In this document: positions 23,773 to 33,381 of the stretch, piece by piece
How the letters are laid out: the number at the start of each line of letters is the position of its first letter
How positions within the stretch are numbered: position 1 is the stretch's first letter
Source of the DNA: an endosymbiont of Lamellibrachia barhami
GTDB lineage: Bacteria; Pseudomonadota; Gammaproteobacteria; Chromatiales; Chromatiaceae
Direction of reading: 5' to 3'
Assembly: GCF_011947365.2 (NCBI RefSeq)
Contig: NZ_JAAVSH020000001.1
Span: forward strand, 3,927,872 to 3,975,659
Length of the DNA stretch: 47,788 nucleotides
Made by a program: the position numbers and the translations under genes
The notes under the pieces: model-generated
What the model was told of the DNA's origin: nothing
Seen by the model: the letters and a program-made list of their open reading frames with translations, nothing else
The model's database searches: none

Positions 23773-25317
23773 TTATTTCTTGTTGGCAATCACCAGCAAT
23801 CCCGCCACCGGTTTGCCCATCTCCATCCGGAGGGTTTCGTTAGTGACAGTGATCTCCCCAAACCCTGATTCCTGCAGGATGGATTTTATGTAGGACTCTG
23901 TATGGCTGTAACGCCCGTGGGGAGAGAGATGAAAACCTGTCTCGGTCTCCTCTTCAAGCCGTTCCAGCGTAAAGACGATCAGGCCCCCGGGTTGCAGGGT
24001 GAGCCAGGCGGCGGAGATCACCGGTTGCAGGTCGCCGAAGTAGACCAAGGTGTCGGCGGAGACGATAAGGTTAAAGCGCTCTGGTGTGGTTTGAAAGAAG
24101 TGGGTCAATTCCGCTTTTATCAGCTGTTCGTAAATCTTCCGTTCTGCAGCCTTCTCCAGCATCTTCCGGGAGAGGTCGACACCGATCAGACGTGAGACGA
24201 TGGGCTTGAGCAGTGGGCCACAGAGTCCTGTGCCGCAGCCGGCATCAAGCGTGGTGCAGTCGTTCTCAGACGAGATGCGCTTGATGACCGCGTCGGCGAT
24301 GACTTGGGGGGCGCAATACTCCAGTCCTTCGAGTCGTGCATCAAAGGTGGGAGCGAAGCTGTCGAACAGCGACTGCACATAGCGATCAGTCGCCCGCATG
24401 GGGATCTCCTCGCCACTGCAGGCAGCGAGCATGTGCTTGGCAAAGGGGTTGTCCGGTTCCACTTCTGTCCAGCGCCGGAACGCTTCCGTTGCCTCCCCAA
24501 CCTGGCCAGTGGCTTCCAGCATCATGCCGAGATGATGTAGGGCATCGCAGCAATCGGGATCGAGTGCGAGGGCTTTGCGGCAGTGTTGGATCGCCTCGGC
24601 GAATCGGGCCTGCTCCCGAAGGATGCGGCAGAGGTTGACGTAGGTATCCACACCGTAGGCCACCGATTTTTCCAGGGCCGCCTCGGCTGCTTCATAGTCA
24701 CCTTGGGCCGCGAGGACCAGTCCCAGGTTGTGGCGGGCCTCGGCAAAATCGGGTTTCAGATCTGACGCCTGTTGCAGGAGTTGCCGGGCCGCTTCCAGTT
24801 TGCCCTGTTCCTTCAACAGGATGCCCAGGTTATTCAGAGCCTGGAAATGACCGGGTTGCAGTTCGATAGCGCGGCGCAGGATCGGTTCCGCCTCATCCCA
24901 TCGCTCCTGATTCTTGAGTACCGCCCCCAGATTGCTGTGGGCGTCGGTGAACTCAGGATTTAGCGAGATGGCTTGTCGATATTCGGCTTCCGCTTCGTCC
25001 AGCCGTCCCTGTTCCTGTAGAAAGTTGCCCAGGTTGTTGTGCGCCGCCACGTAAGCGGGGTCGAGTCGAATAGCCTGTCTGAGATTCTCTTCTGCCCCTT
25101 CAGCGTCTCCCGACTGAACCTTGATCAGCCCGAGAAAGTGGTGTGCCTCGGCGTACTCCGGCGCAAGGTCGAGAATACGCTCGTAGATGAGTTGCGCTTC
25201 CGTCAGTCGACCTTGCTGATGGCGTTCGAGAGCAATCTGCAGAGCTTCGCCGATGGTGACTTCAGAACCGTCTGCGGCGTCATCTTCTTGTTGGTCGGTT
25301 GTTGTGTGCGAGGTCAT
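23773..25317 (-). CDS. TPR-repeat SAM-dependent methyltransferase (paralogue 2)
   Basis: A 514-residue protein. About eight TPR units cover residues 20-290 (for example AHNNLGNFLQEQGRLDEAEA). The class I methyltransferase domain has motif I TLDAGCGTGLCGPLL (about 354), GVDLSRKMLEKA and FNLIVSADTLVYFGDL, and ends near MEMGKPVAGLLVI. I chose the ATG of MTSHTTTD; the frame extends 31 codons upstream with hydrophobic but non-conserved sequence. It is the first gene of the pair. One of its TPR units is the source of the relic at 14.35-14.47 kb. The substrate cannot be inferred. Confidence 0.9.
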   Translation of the reverse strand: MTSHTTTDQQEDDAADGSEVTIGEALQIALERHQQGRLTEAQLIYERILDLAPEYAEAHHFLGLIKVQSGDAEGAEENLRQAIRLDPAYVAAHNNLGNFLQEQGRLDEAEAEYRQAISLNPEFTDAHSNLGAVLKNQERWDEAEPILRRAIELQPGHFQALNNLGILLKEQGKLEAARQLLQQASDLKPDFAEARHNLGLVLAAQGDYEAAEAALEKSVAYGVDTYVNLCRILREQARFAEAIQHCRKALALDPDCCDALHHLGMMLEATGQVGEATEAFRRWTEVEPDNPFAKHMLAACSGEEIPMRATDRYVQSLFDSFAPTFDARLEGLEYCAPQVIADAVIKRISSENDCTTLDAGCGTGLCGPLLKPIVSRLIGVDLSRKMLEKAAERKIYEQLIKAELTHFFQTTPERFNLIVSADTLVYFGDLQPVISAAWLTLQPGGLIVFTLERLEEETETGFHLSPHGRYSHTESYIKSILQESGFGEITVTNETLRMEMGKPVAGLLVIANKK

Positions 25318-25548
25318 TAGCAGTGTCCGGGGATGGATCCGTAGACTATGTACTTTTAGTGCAAGGACTTTAGTATGCGGGATTATGAGACCAAAAAGAA
25401 AAGCACCCATTCAGTTCATGATCTGAAGGTTCACTTAGTCTGGATTACGCAGCACTGATCCTTGTTGCTGAAGTTATTTTTGCCTCCTGTGCAAAACTTC
25501 ACTACTATCAGTTTACGAAAAGAGTAAATAATAAAATCAATTACTTAC

Positions 25549-28500
25549 ATGGCTTACTGGACTACCTACAAACGAAATTCACTTTTGCCCGAGTCGCCGG
25601 GAGAGTGGGAGATCGTCGCTGATGAGGATGCGCAGACCGTGTGGTCGAGGATCCCGCAGCTCCAGCGGAGCGCGTTCCCGCAGGTCGAAAGTCTTGCCTA
25701 CCGCGTGCTCAGAATTCCGCTGCCTTTCTATCCCGGTCACCATCTCTACGAATTCGTCATTCCCGAACTGACGCCTGTGTTGCCCTGTTACGCACTGGTC
25801 GGGCCGGACGAGATGCACATGCTTGACTGGACCAATTCCACGATTTTGAGGCTTGGCCTGCTTGGCAGCTTCCGCATCAACGAAGAAACTGTACTTGATT
25901 ATGTACGTTTCTTCTGTGCACATGTGGCACATGTGGCACATGTGGCAGGACGCTACGGACGCTTCCTGCTGTTGGAGTCCTCGGATATTTCAAAACAGAA
26001 AGGGTTCGCCGACGAACATATTGAACTGCTGGACAAACATTTTATGCCGTTGACCACTGCGGCGCTGACCAGGGGAAGGGAGGATGATACCTTTCATTTT
26101 CCGGCCATGATCCGCTCCCAGCGCAGTATTGCAAGGGCAAAGGTGAGTGTGACACTGACAGGTCAGGTAAATGTCGAGCTGGGTGAATTTGTCGCCGGCT
26201 TGTTTCCCCTGGTCGAGGGCCGGCCAACCGATGCAGATTATCCGGGTAAACCAACATTCGACTTCAGTGCAGGATGGAAACCTCTGGGCAACATGGATTC
26301 GGTACTTCGCAAACGGCTGGGTGGTTTCGACAAAATCGCTGCATCACCATCCAGTGATGCGCTGGCATATCAGAAATTATCCTTTTTCAAAGACACCGTC
26401 CTGTTGCGTATTCTTGCAGAAAAACCCGGAATCGGGTTTGGCATGTATGCACTTTGGTCTGCTCAAGGACTGTTTTCGCTCAGCGGCCGCTCGACACCGA
26501 TTTACGAAGCTATCGAACGCGAACAGTTCGTGCTCGATAATGGTAGCGTGATCGACTACATGCAGTTTTTCTGCACTTTTGTACATGCAGAAGAGGGTCC
26601 ATTCCGTGTGGTGAACCGGATGGATGAGCTCAATGTCATTGAGCAAGATGAGAGCAAAGAGGCATCGGTCTCCGTCGGTGGAGGCCCACGACAGTACGAG
26701 CAACTTTTCGAAGACAATCTGGAGAGTCTGCTGTTTCCGGTCGTCTGGTATGGTGATCCGGAAAAAACACAGTGGCATTTCAGTGCATTCAATCAGTATG
26801 GTGGTGACCTGTTTCGCAACACTTTTAAACTGAAACCGAGCGGCGAGTTGCAGATGACCGACGATACGCCTGTCGTCACGGACATACCCTACGACCCAAA
26901 ACGTAACAAGATACAGCAGATAAGCGGCACGATTCCCGTTACGGGAGATGGTGGTGTCGAGCCTGCCGATATGGCTGCGCTGATCAGAAAAACCAGCCAA
27001 ATGGGCAAGTGGCCCGGTTATCTTAACGAGCGTGAACTGGAAGCATCCATCCTGAGCGAATGTGTGCGGCTGCAGCTGCTGCATGCGTTACGGGCCGGGC
27101 AGGCGGCGCCACTATTCGAAGCCAACCTGGAAGCTGATGATGAGAGTCTGCTGCAGGTCTTCAGCGATTTTGTTTGCCGCCTGTACCCTGTCATGGTGCT
27201 GGAGTCCTCGATATCTTTTATCGAAAAAATCGTCGGCGACTTGCTGGAGAAGCGTTCCAGCGGTGTGCGCTTTCGTACGAAAGTGGATGCCTCACCAAGC
27301 GACGAGCTAAAGTGCGTTATCCCTGACCTCGACGACGACTCCCTGCTGGTGTTATCCATGCATCACTACAGGAGTATCGTGCGTCCCGAGGTCGTGGTGT
27401 ACCAGCTGGGAGTAACGGATGCGGGACTGCTAATCGGCTGCGATGCCACATCCATCATTCCAGCCGCGCTGCAACGGGTCACGGACGTGACCCTGACACT
27501 GGGCGCTATTGAGCCGGGACAATTCAGGACACTGTTCTGCACACTGTTCGATTGCGAGTGGCCTGCAGATGCCGATGAAAATCCATTATGGCAACACTAC
27601 GTTACACCCGGAGACTTTTACCAGCCGGTACGCGAAATGCTGCAACGGCGCTACAACACGACTGCTACCCATGAAGAGGCCGGGCCGGCCTGGTCGGTAG
27701 CGGATGCGCTGGCGGCAATTGAGGCGCGGGTAATCGGACGACTCTCCGAGGTTGATAGTGATGAGAGCCTCGGACTCGATGAGTTGCATGGTCTGGGTGA
27801 GGCGAAGGCCATTCTCAAGGACCTGCTTGTTGATATTCGCGCCGCAGCAGTCGGCGAAATGCCCTGGTCGGATATGGATCGCGGTATGCTGCTTACCGGG
27901 GAACCCGGCACCGGCAAAACGCTACTTGCGCGCGCCCTGGCGCGTGATTGCGGAATACGGTTTATCCAGTCGAGCGCAGCACGCTGGATCGCCGGCACGG
28001 ATGACCTCAGTGGACATCTGCGCGCTATGCAGGCGAGCTTCGCGGAAGCGCGTCGCAACGCCCCCTGTATCCTGTTTATCGACGAACTCGACTCCATCGG
28101 CAACCGTGAGTTATTCGAGGGCCGCAATCGTGATTACTGCACCCAAGTGGTGGATGCACTGTTGCAGGAACTGCAGGGAGCTGTTGACCGTGAGGGTGTC
28201 TTTGTCATCGGCGTGACTAACCATGTTCGCAACATCGATCCGGCACTGACTCGTGCTGGGCGTCTTGACCAGATTGTGCAGGTACTGCGCCCTGACCGCC
28301 ATGCCCTGGCCGAAATTATCCGTTTATACCTCAAGCCCCATGCTGAGGAGAACAACCTTGACAGCGATGTTGATGAAAAGGCTCTGGCCGGGATGGCATT
28401 AGGGGCCACCGGTGCGGATATCGAATTTTTTGTACGTGACGCTGCCCGTCGCGCACGCAAGGAAGGCACATCCATTAGCCACCGCCACCTGGCTGCGGCC

Positions 28501-29142
28501 ATTACCCGTGCACCGCGCAGCCCGGACACTACCCGTGTCGTTTCCCCGCAGGAACAGGCACGTACTGCGGTACATGAGGCCGGCCATGTCATTGCGATGC
28601 TGTTGTGCAAACACTACCCTGTGCGCATCAATATGGTCTCGATCATTCCGCGCAGTAATGGCAGCCTGGGTTTTACCGGGGCCATGCCGGAAGATCGTCA
28701 TTACCTGACCCGCAGTGCCTGTCTGGAATACCTCGAGGTGTTGCTTGCAGGACGTGCTGCTGAAGAGTTGGTGTATGGCAAAGAGGGAATCTCGGGCGGT
28801 GCGGGCGGTTCAAATGAAGGCTCGGATCTGGCTGTCGCCGTGCGCTGGACTGAACATATGGCCTGCAGGCTTGGTTTTGGTCCCGCGGGCCAGTTACGCT
28901 GGCAACAGCAGCCCGGGTCGGAGCAGTGCATCGGAGAAGTCCAGGAGCTGCTCGAACAGGCCTATCTGCATATCCTGGAGAAGCTGGCTCACCACGAGAA
29001 GATGTTGCATACACTGCGCGATGTTTTGCTGGAGAAGCACGAGTTGTTTGAAACAGAGCTGAAACAACTGGCTGCGGCGCACGGGCTACAGGCTGATAAC
29101 AGGCCCGGTGTGCAAGTATCCCGACGGGAGGGAATGGTATGA
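25549..29142 (+). CDS. Soluble AAA+ / M41 (FtsH-type) zinc protease with large novel N-terminal region
   Basis: 1197 residues. Residues 1-~490 contain two related segments (LDYVRFFCAHVAHV near 125 and IDYMQFFCTFVHAEEGPF near 340). Residues ~500-740 form a domain shared with the next gene. The AAA+ module has Walker A GEPGTGKT (K790), Walker B LFIDELDS (D845, E846) and TRAGRLDQIV. The M41 peptidase has H1009-E-A-G-H1013 and the third zinc ligand Asp1093 in EGSDLAVAV. FtsH normally has two N-terminal membrane helices; none is visible here. The pore-loop position reads WIAGTD instead of the FtsH FVGVGA. The stop overlaps the next start (ATGA). Energy-dependent proteolysis is well supported; the target and biological role are unknown. 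Confidence 0.9.
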   Translation: MAYWTTYKRNSLLPESPGEWEIVADEDAQTVWSRIPQLQRSAFPQVESLAYRVLRIPLPFYPGHHLYEFVIPELTPVLPCYALVGPDEMHMLDWTNSTILRLGLLGSFRINEETVLDYVRFFCAHVAHVAHVAGRYGRFLLLESSDISKQKGFADEHIELLDKHFMPLTTAALTRGREDDTFHFPAMIRSQRSIARAKVSVTLTGQVNVELGEFVAGLFPLVEGRPTDADYPGKPTFDFSAGWKPLGNMDSVLRKRLGGFDKIAASPSSDALAYQKLSFFKDTVLLRILAEKPGIGFGMYALWSAQGLFSLSGRSTPIYEAIEREQFVLDNGSVIDYMQFFCTFVHAEEGPFRVVNRMDELNVIEQDESKEASVSVGGGPRQYEQLFEDNLESLLFPVVWYGDPEKTQWHFSAFNQYGGDLFRNTFKLKPSGELQMTDDTPVVTDIPYDPKRNKIQQISGTIPVTGDGGVEPADMAALIRKTSQMGKWPGYLNERELEASILSECVRLQLLHALRAGQAAPLFEANLEADDESLLQVFSDFVCRLYPVMVLESSISFIEKIVGDLLEKRSSGVRFRTKVDASPSDELKCVIPDLDDDSLLVLSMHHYRSIVRPEVVVYQLGVTDAGLLIGCDATSIIPAALQRVTDVTLTLGAIEPGQFRTLFCTLFDCEWPADADENPLWQHYVTPGDFYQPVREMLQRRYNTTATHEEAGPAWSVADALAAIEARVIGRLSEVDSDESLGLDELHGLGEAKAILKDLLVDIRAAAVGEMPWSDMDRGMLLTGEPGTGKTLLARALARDCGIRFIQSSAARWIAGTDDLSGHLRAMQASFAEARRNAPCILFIDELDSIGNRELFEGRNRDYCTQVVDALLQELQGAVDREGVFVIGVTNHVRNIDPALTRAGRLDQIVQVLRPDRHALAEIIRLYLKPHAEENNLDSDVDEKALAGMALGATGADIEFFVRDAARRARKEGTSISHRHLAAAITRAPRSPDTTRVVSPQEQARTAVHEAGHVIAMLLCKHYPVRINMVSIIPRSNGSLGFTGAMPEDRHYLTRSACLEYLEVLLAGRAAEELVYGKEGISGGAGGSNEGSDLAVAVRWTEHMACRLGFGPAGQLRWQQQPGSEQCIGEVQELLEQAYLHILEKLAHHEKMLHTLRDVLLEKHELFETELKQLAAAHGLQADNRPGVQVSRREGMV
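25919..25945 (+). repeat. In-frame 9-bp tandem repeat in the first AAA+/M41 gene
   Basis: CACATGTGG occurs three times in tandem and encodes HVA-HVA-HVA around residue 125. Each unit is a multiple of three and contains the palindrome CACATGTG, so unit gain or loss changes protein length without breaking the frame. Confidence 0.85.
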
Positions 29143-31163
29143 CGGTGGCCAGAAAGAATCTGGCCAAGGTCGACCACCGTGTCTACAAGACCTGGCTCAA
29201 GGTACTGTTCCGTACTGCGCTCACCGATAACACCGAGTGGCAGCGCCGCATGCGGATCGAACCCGGTGAGGACATTATCGAACACTTTGCAAAATATATC
29301 GAACGTGTTGTCCCGGTGATCGCAATCGAATCCTCGCTGCCTTACGCGGAGCACCTGCTGATTGAGCTGATAGGGGAACATGTCAAGTTCAATCGACCGG
29401 TGTTTCTGCCCTCGCTGTTGTCCGGCCACTGGCAGACCAGCCATGGCAAGCCATTTGATGCACGTACCCCACTGGTACTTTCATTTCATGAGTCGCAGAG
29501 CGTGGAAAACAGTCTGATGTTGGTACACGGTATCGAAACCTCGGATAACCCGGTGCTGATCGGTTGCAACCGCCTCAACCAGTTACCATTGGAGTTCCAC
29601 CGTCTGATCGACATTACTCTGTCTCTGCCCGTGGCCTCTGCGCAGCACTTCGAACAGATCTTTGAAGATCTGTTCGAAGAAAAACTTCCATCGGACTCGG
29701 CGGATGATGGGCGCTGGCACAGTTTCGTGCTGCCCACCGATATACAACCACCACTACGCCTGGGACATAGTGCCAGCGATGCAGCTTGCTACATTCGTGC
29801 ACGGGTCACGACACGCCTGTCACGGCTGGATGTGGAGGACGCACCGTCGCTGGAAGAGTTGCATGGCCTGGGTGCAGCGCGCGAAATCGCCCTCGACATG
29901 AAACGGGATATACAGCTTGCGCTGGATGGTCACATTGACTGGAATGACGTTGATCGCGGCATACTGCTGGCAGGTCCACCCGGTACCGGCAAGACGACAC
30001 TGGCCATGGCGATTGCAAAGGACTGCGGTATAAAATTTATTGCGGCCAGTGCATCCAAATGGCAATCAGGCAGTGGTCTCGGTGAGCATTTGGCACTGAT
30101 CCGCGAGTCCTTTGAAGAGGCCAGGCGTTTTGCGCCGTCGATCCTGTTCATCGATGAGATTGATTCGATCGGCAACCGTGAGAAACTGGACAGTCACGGC
30201 CTAACCTACCAGGCCACGGTCATCAATTATCTGCTGGAGCAACTCGATGGTTTCTCGGGTCGTGGCGACATCATCGTCATTGGTGCAACCAATTACGCAG
30301 ACAATATTGACCCGGCACTCAGACGGGCCGGGCGGCTCGATCAGGTAGTGGACATTGGTTATCCGACGGTGCGGGCACTGGTTGGAATCTATAACTACCA
30401 CCTGAAAGAACTAAAGACAGCCGGTAAACTTGCCACGGACGTCGACAGTGATGCGCTGGCGCGGGTGTCGTTCGGCCTGACAGGTGCTGATATCGAATTT
30501 TTTGTACGTTGCGCCGCCCGGCGGGCACGCAAGCGCAAGGATATCATTCGGCAGGATGACCTGATGGCAGAGATCATGCGTCGTCCTCGTGGCGAAGGGC
30601 TATCCGAGCCGTTTGACAGCGAAACCATCCAGCGTCTGGCCGTACATGAGGCCGGTCATGTCGTTATGCGGCTGCTGGGTAAGAACAAGGGTAAAGAGAT
30701 CAGTTATGTATCCATCGCCCCCCGAAGTGACGGTCGCATAGGCTACACTGCCGCATTTGACGATGAGCGCGTATCCATGACAAGTGAAGATTACCTGCAT
30801 GAGATACGGATCCTGCTTGCGGGACGAGCCGCAGAGGAGGTGATATTCGGCATAAACGATGTATCGGATATGGCAGGCAAATATGATTCGAAAAGTGATC
30901 TGTCACAGGCCGTAAGCATGCTGAATTATCTCAACAAGTACTCCGGACTGGGTGAGCTGAAAGACATCGTATTCCGTGTTGGTCTTACACAGGAAGCGGC
31001 GCAGGAACACGAGCAGCGCATTGAGAGGAAAATCACGGATCTTTACAGGGATCTGGTCGATGAAATGGGTCGCTCGAAGCCGCTGATCAAGCGGATTGCC
31101 GACAGGCTGGCGGATGAACAGGTGCTGGACGGGTCTGAAATCGAACGGTTGGCGCGGGGATAG
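29139..31163 (+). CDS. Second soluble AAA+ / M41 (FtsH-type) zinc protease of the pair
   Basis: 674 residues. Residues ~15-245 match the third N-terminal domain of the upstream protein (PVIAIESSLPYAEHLLIEL versus PVMVLESSISFIEKIVGDL, and VLIGCNRLNQLP versus LLIGCDATSIIP). The AAA+ module has Walker A GPPGTGKTT (K285), Walker B LFIDEIDS (D339, E340) and LRRAGRLDQVV. The peptidase has H503-E-A-G-H507 and Asp587 in SKSDLSQAV. The pore-loop position reads WQSGSG. There is no membrane helix. Both subunits keep all ATPase and zinc residues, so a mixed hexamer is plausible (inference). Overlap with the upstream stop (ATGA) implies coupled translation in fixed proportion. Confidence 0.9.
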   Translation: MTVARKNLAKVDHRVYKTWLKVLFRTALTDNTEWQRRMRIEPGEDIIEHFAKYIERVVPVIAIESSLPYAEHLLIELIGEHVKFNRPVFLPSLLSGHWQTSHGKPFDARTPLVLSFHESQSVENSLMLVHGIETSDNPVLIGCNRLNQLPLEFHRLIDITLSLPVASAQHFEQIFEDLFEEKLPSDSADDGRWHSFVLPTDIQPPLRLGHSASDAACYIRARVTTRLSRLDVEDAPSLEELHGLGAAREIALDMKRDIQLALDGHIDWNDVDRGILLAGPPGTGKTTLAMAIAKDCGIKFIAASASKWQSGSGLGEHLALIRESFEEARRFAPSILFIDEIDSIGNREKLDSHGLTYQATVINYLLEQLDGFSGRGDIIVIGATNYADNIDPALRRAGRLDQVVDIGYPTVRALVGIYNYHLKELKTAGKLATDVDSDALARVSFGLTGADIEFFVRCAARRARKRKDIIRQDDLMAEIMRRPRGEGLSEPFDSETIQRLAVHEAGHVVMRLLGKNKGKEISYVSIAPRSDGRIGYTAAFDDERVSMTSEDYLHEIRILLAGRAAEEVIFGINDVSDMAGKYDSKSDLSQAVSMLNYLNKYSGLGELKDIVFRVGLTQEAAQEHEQRIERKITDLYRDLVDEMGRSKPLIKRIADRLADEQVLDGSEIERLARG

Positions 31164-31524
31164 CGGGGCCTGACGCAGGCTGGATGATGGCTGCTTTGGC
31201 CAGCTTGATTACACGGCCAGTGTTTTTCTGGATGGGAATCAGGACCGGCAACCGGTGTGAGGTTAGAAGGCATGATGATGGAAATCAATGCAAACGCTGT
31301 GTCGGATTTCCTGTCACAGCATGAGGTGGCGGAGCCAATCATGATTAAACGGCAAGGTGTACCGCACGCTGTGATGATCCCCTATGAAATCTTCCAGGCG
31401 ATGCACAGAGACAACCGCCGCGCGTTGCGTGTCGAAGAGCTGACCGACGAAGATTTGGAAGCCATATTCAATAGTCGGCCGCCAACTGAACACAATCAAT
31501 ACAATGATGAGTCCGAAGACTGAG
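31147..31524. repeat. Duplicated segment, copy 1 (end of AAA+/M41 gene 2 plus phd-like gene)
   Basis: This segment reappears inverted at 39144-39470, including the last ~6 codons of the protease gene, the spacer and the phd-like gene. The inverted copy lacks about 50 bases of spacer between two GGATG direct repeats (near 31182 and 31231). A shorter third copy lies at 45881-46109. Confidence 0.85.
31278..31523 (+). CDS. Phd/YefM-like antitoxin, intact copy
   Basis: An 81-residue protein beginning MEINANAVSDFLSQHEVAEP, followed by PIMIKRQGVPHAVMIPYEIF. This is the DNA-binding N-terminal pattern of the Phd/YefM antitoxin family. The acidic C-terminus (ELTDEDLEAIFNSRP) would bind a toxin. Three ATGs lie in tandem; AGAAGG is 7 bases before the third, which also gives the family start. 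No toxin gene follows directly. It lies 114 bases after the second protease gene. Two damaged copies lie at 39.1-39.4 and 45.9-46.1 kb. It could be a solitary antitoxin or a regulator of its locus. Confidence 0.8.
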   Translation: MEINANAVSDFLSQHEVAEPIMIKRQGVPHAVMIPYEIFQAMHRDNRRALRVEELTDEDLEAIFNSRPPTEHNQYNDESED

Positions 31525-31883
31525 TACGTGGTTATACCTGTATGGTCAATAAACCAATCCGTAGAGTGGTATCAATGGCTTAGCACTTATTGTGCGTACC
31601 TTAATGATTTTATGTCTTGCCTTGATCGAGACTTACAATCGGACGATCAATCATATTTGGTGGTGGGGATAATGTGAATTATTAACCCGGCAATACTATA
31701 GAGTGTGCCGCTTACTGATTATCCAGTAATTTACGGCGTTTCTTAACAATATTGCAACTTAAAGAATTGCCGGATTAATAGGTTCGTCTACTGGTCTATG
31801 TTACCGGGACAGTGGATCAGGAACTCTTTTTGCGTAATGTTATTTCAACACTATTAAATCAACGAATCATGTTGACGGATCAG
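31525..31883. other. AT-rich non-coding gap at the edge of the defence insert
   Basis: About 360 bases with no convincing gene, RNA or repeat. The duplicated segment ends sharply at 31524, so this is the left boundary of DNA inserted or rearranged next to the protease-phd locus. Confidence 0.5.
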
Positions 31884-32735
31884 TTAGTCTTGTCGCATTA
31901 AGTTCTCAACCTTGCTTCTGAAAAACTTCTCGCTCCAAAGCTTCAGGCTCTGTTTCTCCGCTGAATTCAGAAATCGCTCAACGTCCGTAGCGGCCTCTTT
32001 CCAGTCCACCGAGGTGACTTTCTCCATCATCGTATGATGCAGCCAGTCACTGTCGACTTTGACACTTTCACTTTTCCAGGGGCCAAACTGAAACAAAGCG
32101 GCCTGTAAATGAGGAAGATTAGGTTGTGTCTTGTGCTTCACATACCAGTTAAAGTCATACCAATCGCGTCCTTTTACATAAGGTCGGCAAAGTAAGGCGT
32201 GAATCTTTAGGGCGAAATTACTGCTCAGATCCTGGTGACACACTTCAAAATCCAGAGGGAAATCCAGGTAGGCGTATTCATAACCAGAATCTTCCGGAGG
32301 GTTGATATCAATTTCCAGCTTGATTGTCAGTTTCTTCCCGGGTTGGCCCCGATAGAAAGAAAGATTCAGTTGATTACTTACTGAATTATCTTTCAATAAC
32401 GCTTTTTTCACCCGCTGATCCATGCGGCTTTTATCCAGTACCTCGGATTGAAGGCCAAACTCTTCGAGGCCACCTTGGAGCATTTTGAGATAACCGCTCC
32501 ATTCAAAATCGAGGTTGGGTTCCTTCAGGATGAAATCCAAATCCTCGGAGAATCGCGGCAGCTTGTGCAGAATACGCAAACTGGTGCCTCCCTGAAATGC
32601 AGCTACCTCAAAAAAACCCGCGCGCCACAACGAATACAACGCAACTTCCTGCAGGATCTCTTTGGTAGCCTGTTCCTCTTCCACTGGGTTGCTGGCTTTG
32701 TAGCTCTCCAGTCGCTGTTGGATTAATTCAATCAT
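31884..32735 (-). CDS. abiEii: AbiEii/AbiGii-family nucleotidyltransferase toxin
   Basis: A 283-residue toxin of the type IV AbiE system. The nucleotidyltransferase motif FQGGTSLRI (G49, G50, T51, S52) is followed by RFSEDLDF (Asp65, Asp67), then KLTIKLEIDI and the conserved KIHALLCRPYVKGRDWYDF region. AbiE toxins are nucleotidyltransferases that arrest growth, giving phage abortive infection. The start overlaps the antitoxin stop by 8 bases. Antitoxin-then-toxin order and length are standard. Confidence 0.9.
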   Translation of the reverse strand: MIELIQQRLESYKASNPVEEEQATKEILQEVALYSLWRAGFFEVAAFQGGTSLRILHKLPRFSEDLDFILKEPNLDFEWSGYLKMLQGGLEEFGLQSEVLDKSRMDQRVKKALLKDNSVSNQLNLSFYRGQPGKKLTIKLEIDINPPEDSGYEYAYLDFPLDFEVCHQDLSSNFALKIHALLCRPYVKGRDWYDFNWYVKHKTQPNLPHLQAALFQFGPWKSESVKVDSDWLHHTMMEKVTSVDWKEAATDVERFLNSAEKQSLKLWSEKFFRSKVENLMRQD

Positions 32736-33381
32736 TGCCTAGCTCTCTGGCTAACAAATCGAGAAATCGGATTACGCGCTTATGCTTGTAAACCAGTTTC
32801 AAGGTTCGGATATCGGCACCCGTTACTTGCCGTAGAGACTCGTAATCAATACGCAAACTTTCATCCAGCCATTCCACCCCCTGCCATTCGACCTTTCTTA
32901 GGCAGACTAGGTCCATCAATGCCCGGATAGGCTTAGCTACCAGCATGCTCTGTTTCCTGGACTGTTCGCGATCCACCAGTTCCAGAAAATACCCTGGCTG
33001 AATGGCCAGCGGATGGAAGGAGAAGTGTCCGAACGACCCGTGTTGGTATTCGAGAGACTTTCTCCCCGGCGTCACACTGGTGGTGGTATATACGGCTTCG
33101 GGAATCCAGCCATGGTGGGCCAGGGCGGTTTCATAGGACACATAGCTTCCTGGTGCAAAGGCCTGGGCTAGGGCAAAGGGGTGGACGGGGTGGTTCCGAA
33201 AAGGTTCGGCCAGCAGGTAGCTGCCCCGGCGCAGACGCAGCAGTTCTCCGGCCTTGATTGCCCGGTTCACCAAGTGATAGCGGCGCTGTTTGCTGCCTTC
33301 AATCACCCGCTCCAGTTGGGCATCCGTAAATACCCGGTTGGCCAGTTTCAGCTCTATAAGTTGTTTCGTCAGTGTCTGCAT
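32728..33381 (-). CDS. abiEi: AbiEi-family antitoxin/transcriptional regulator
   Basis: A 217-residue antitoxin with an N-terminal winged-helix (VFTDAQLERVIEGSKQRRYH then IKAGELLRLRRGSYLLA), followed by SYVSYETALAHHGWIPEAVY, the characteristic AbiEi core. It represses the promoter of the pair and counteracts AbiEii without a stable complex, which is the type IV definition. It is divergent from the Cas2-fold/hsd genes, with about 280 bases of shared promoter region between them. Confidence 0.88.
   Translation of the reverse strand: MQTLTKQLIELKLANRVFTDAQLERVIEGSKQRRYHLVNRAIKAGELLRLRRGSYLLAEPFRNHPVHPFALAQAFAPGSYVSYETALAHHGWIPEAVYTTTSVTPGRKSLEYQHGSFGHFSFHPLAIQPGYFLELVDREQSRKQSMLVAKPIRALMDLVCLRKVEWQGVEWLDESLRIDYESLRQVTGADIRTLKLVYKHKRVIRFLDLLARELGND

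Noticed and set aside
25549-31163. Classical FtsH genes
   Set aside because: There are no N-terminal membrane helices, the pore loop differs, and there are two overlapping genes with extra domains.
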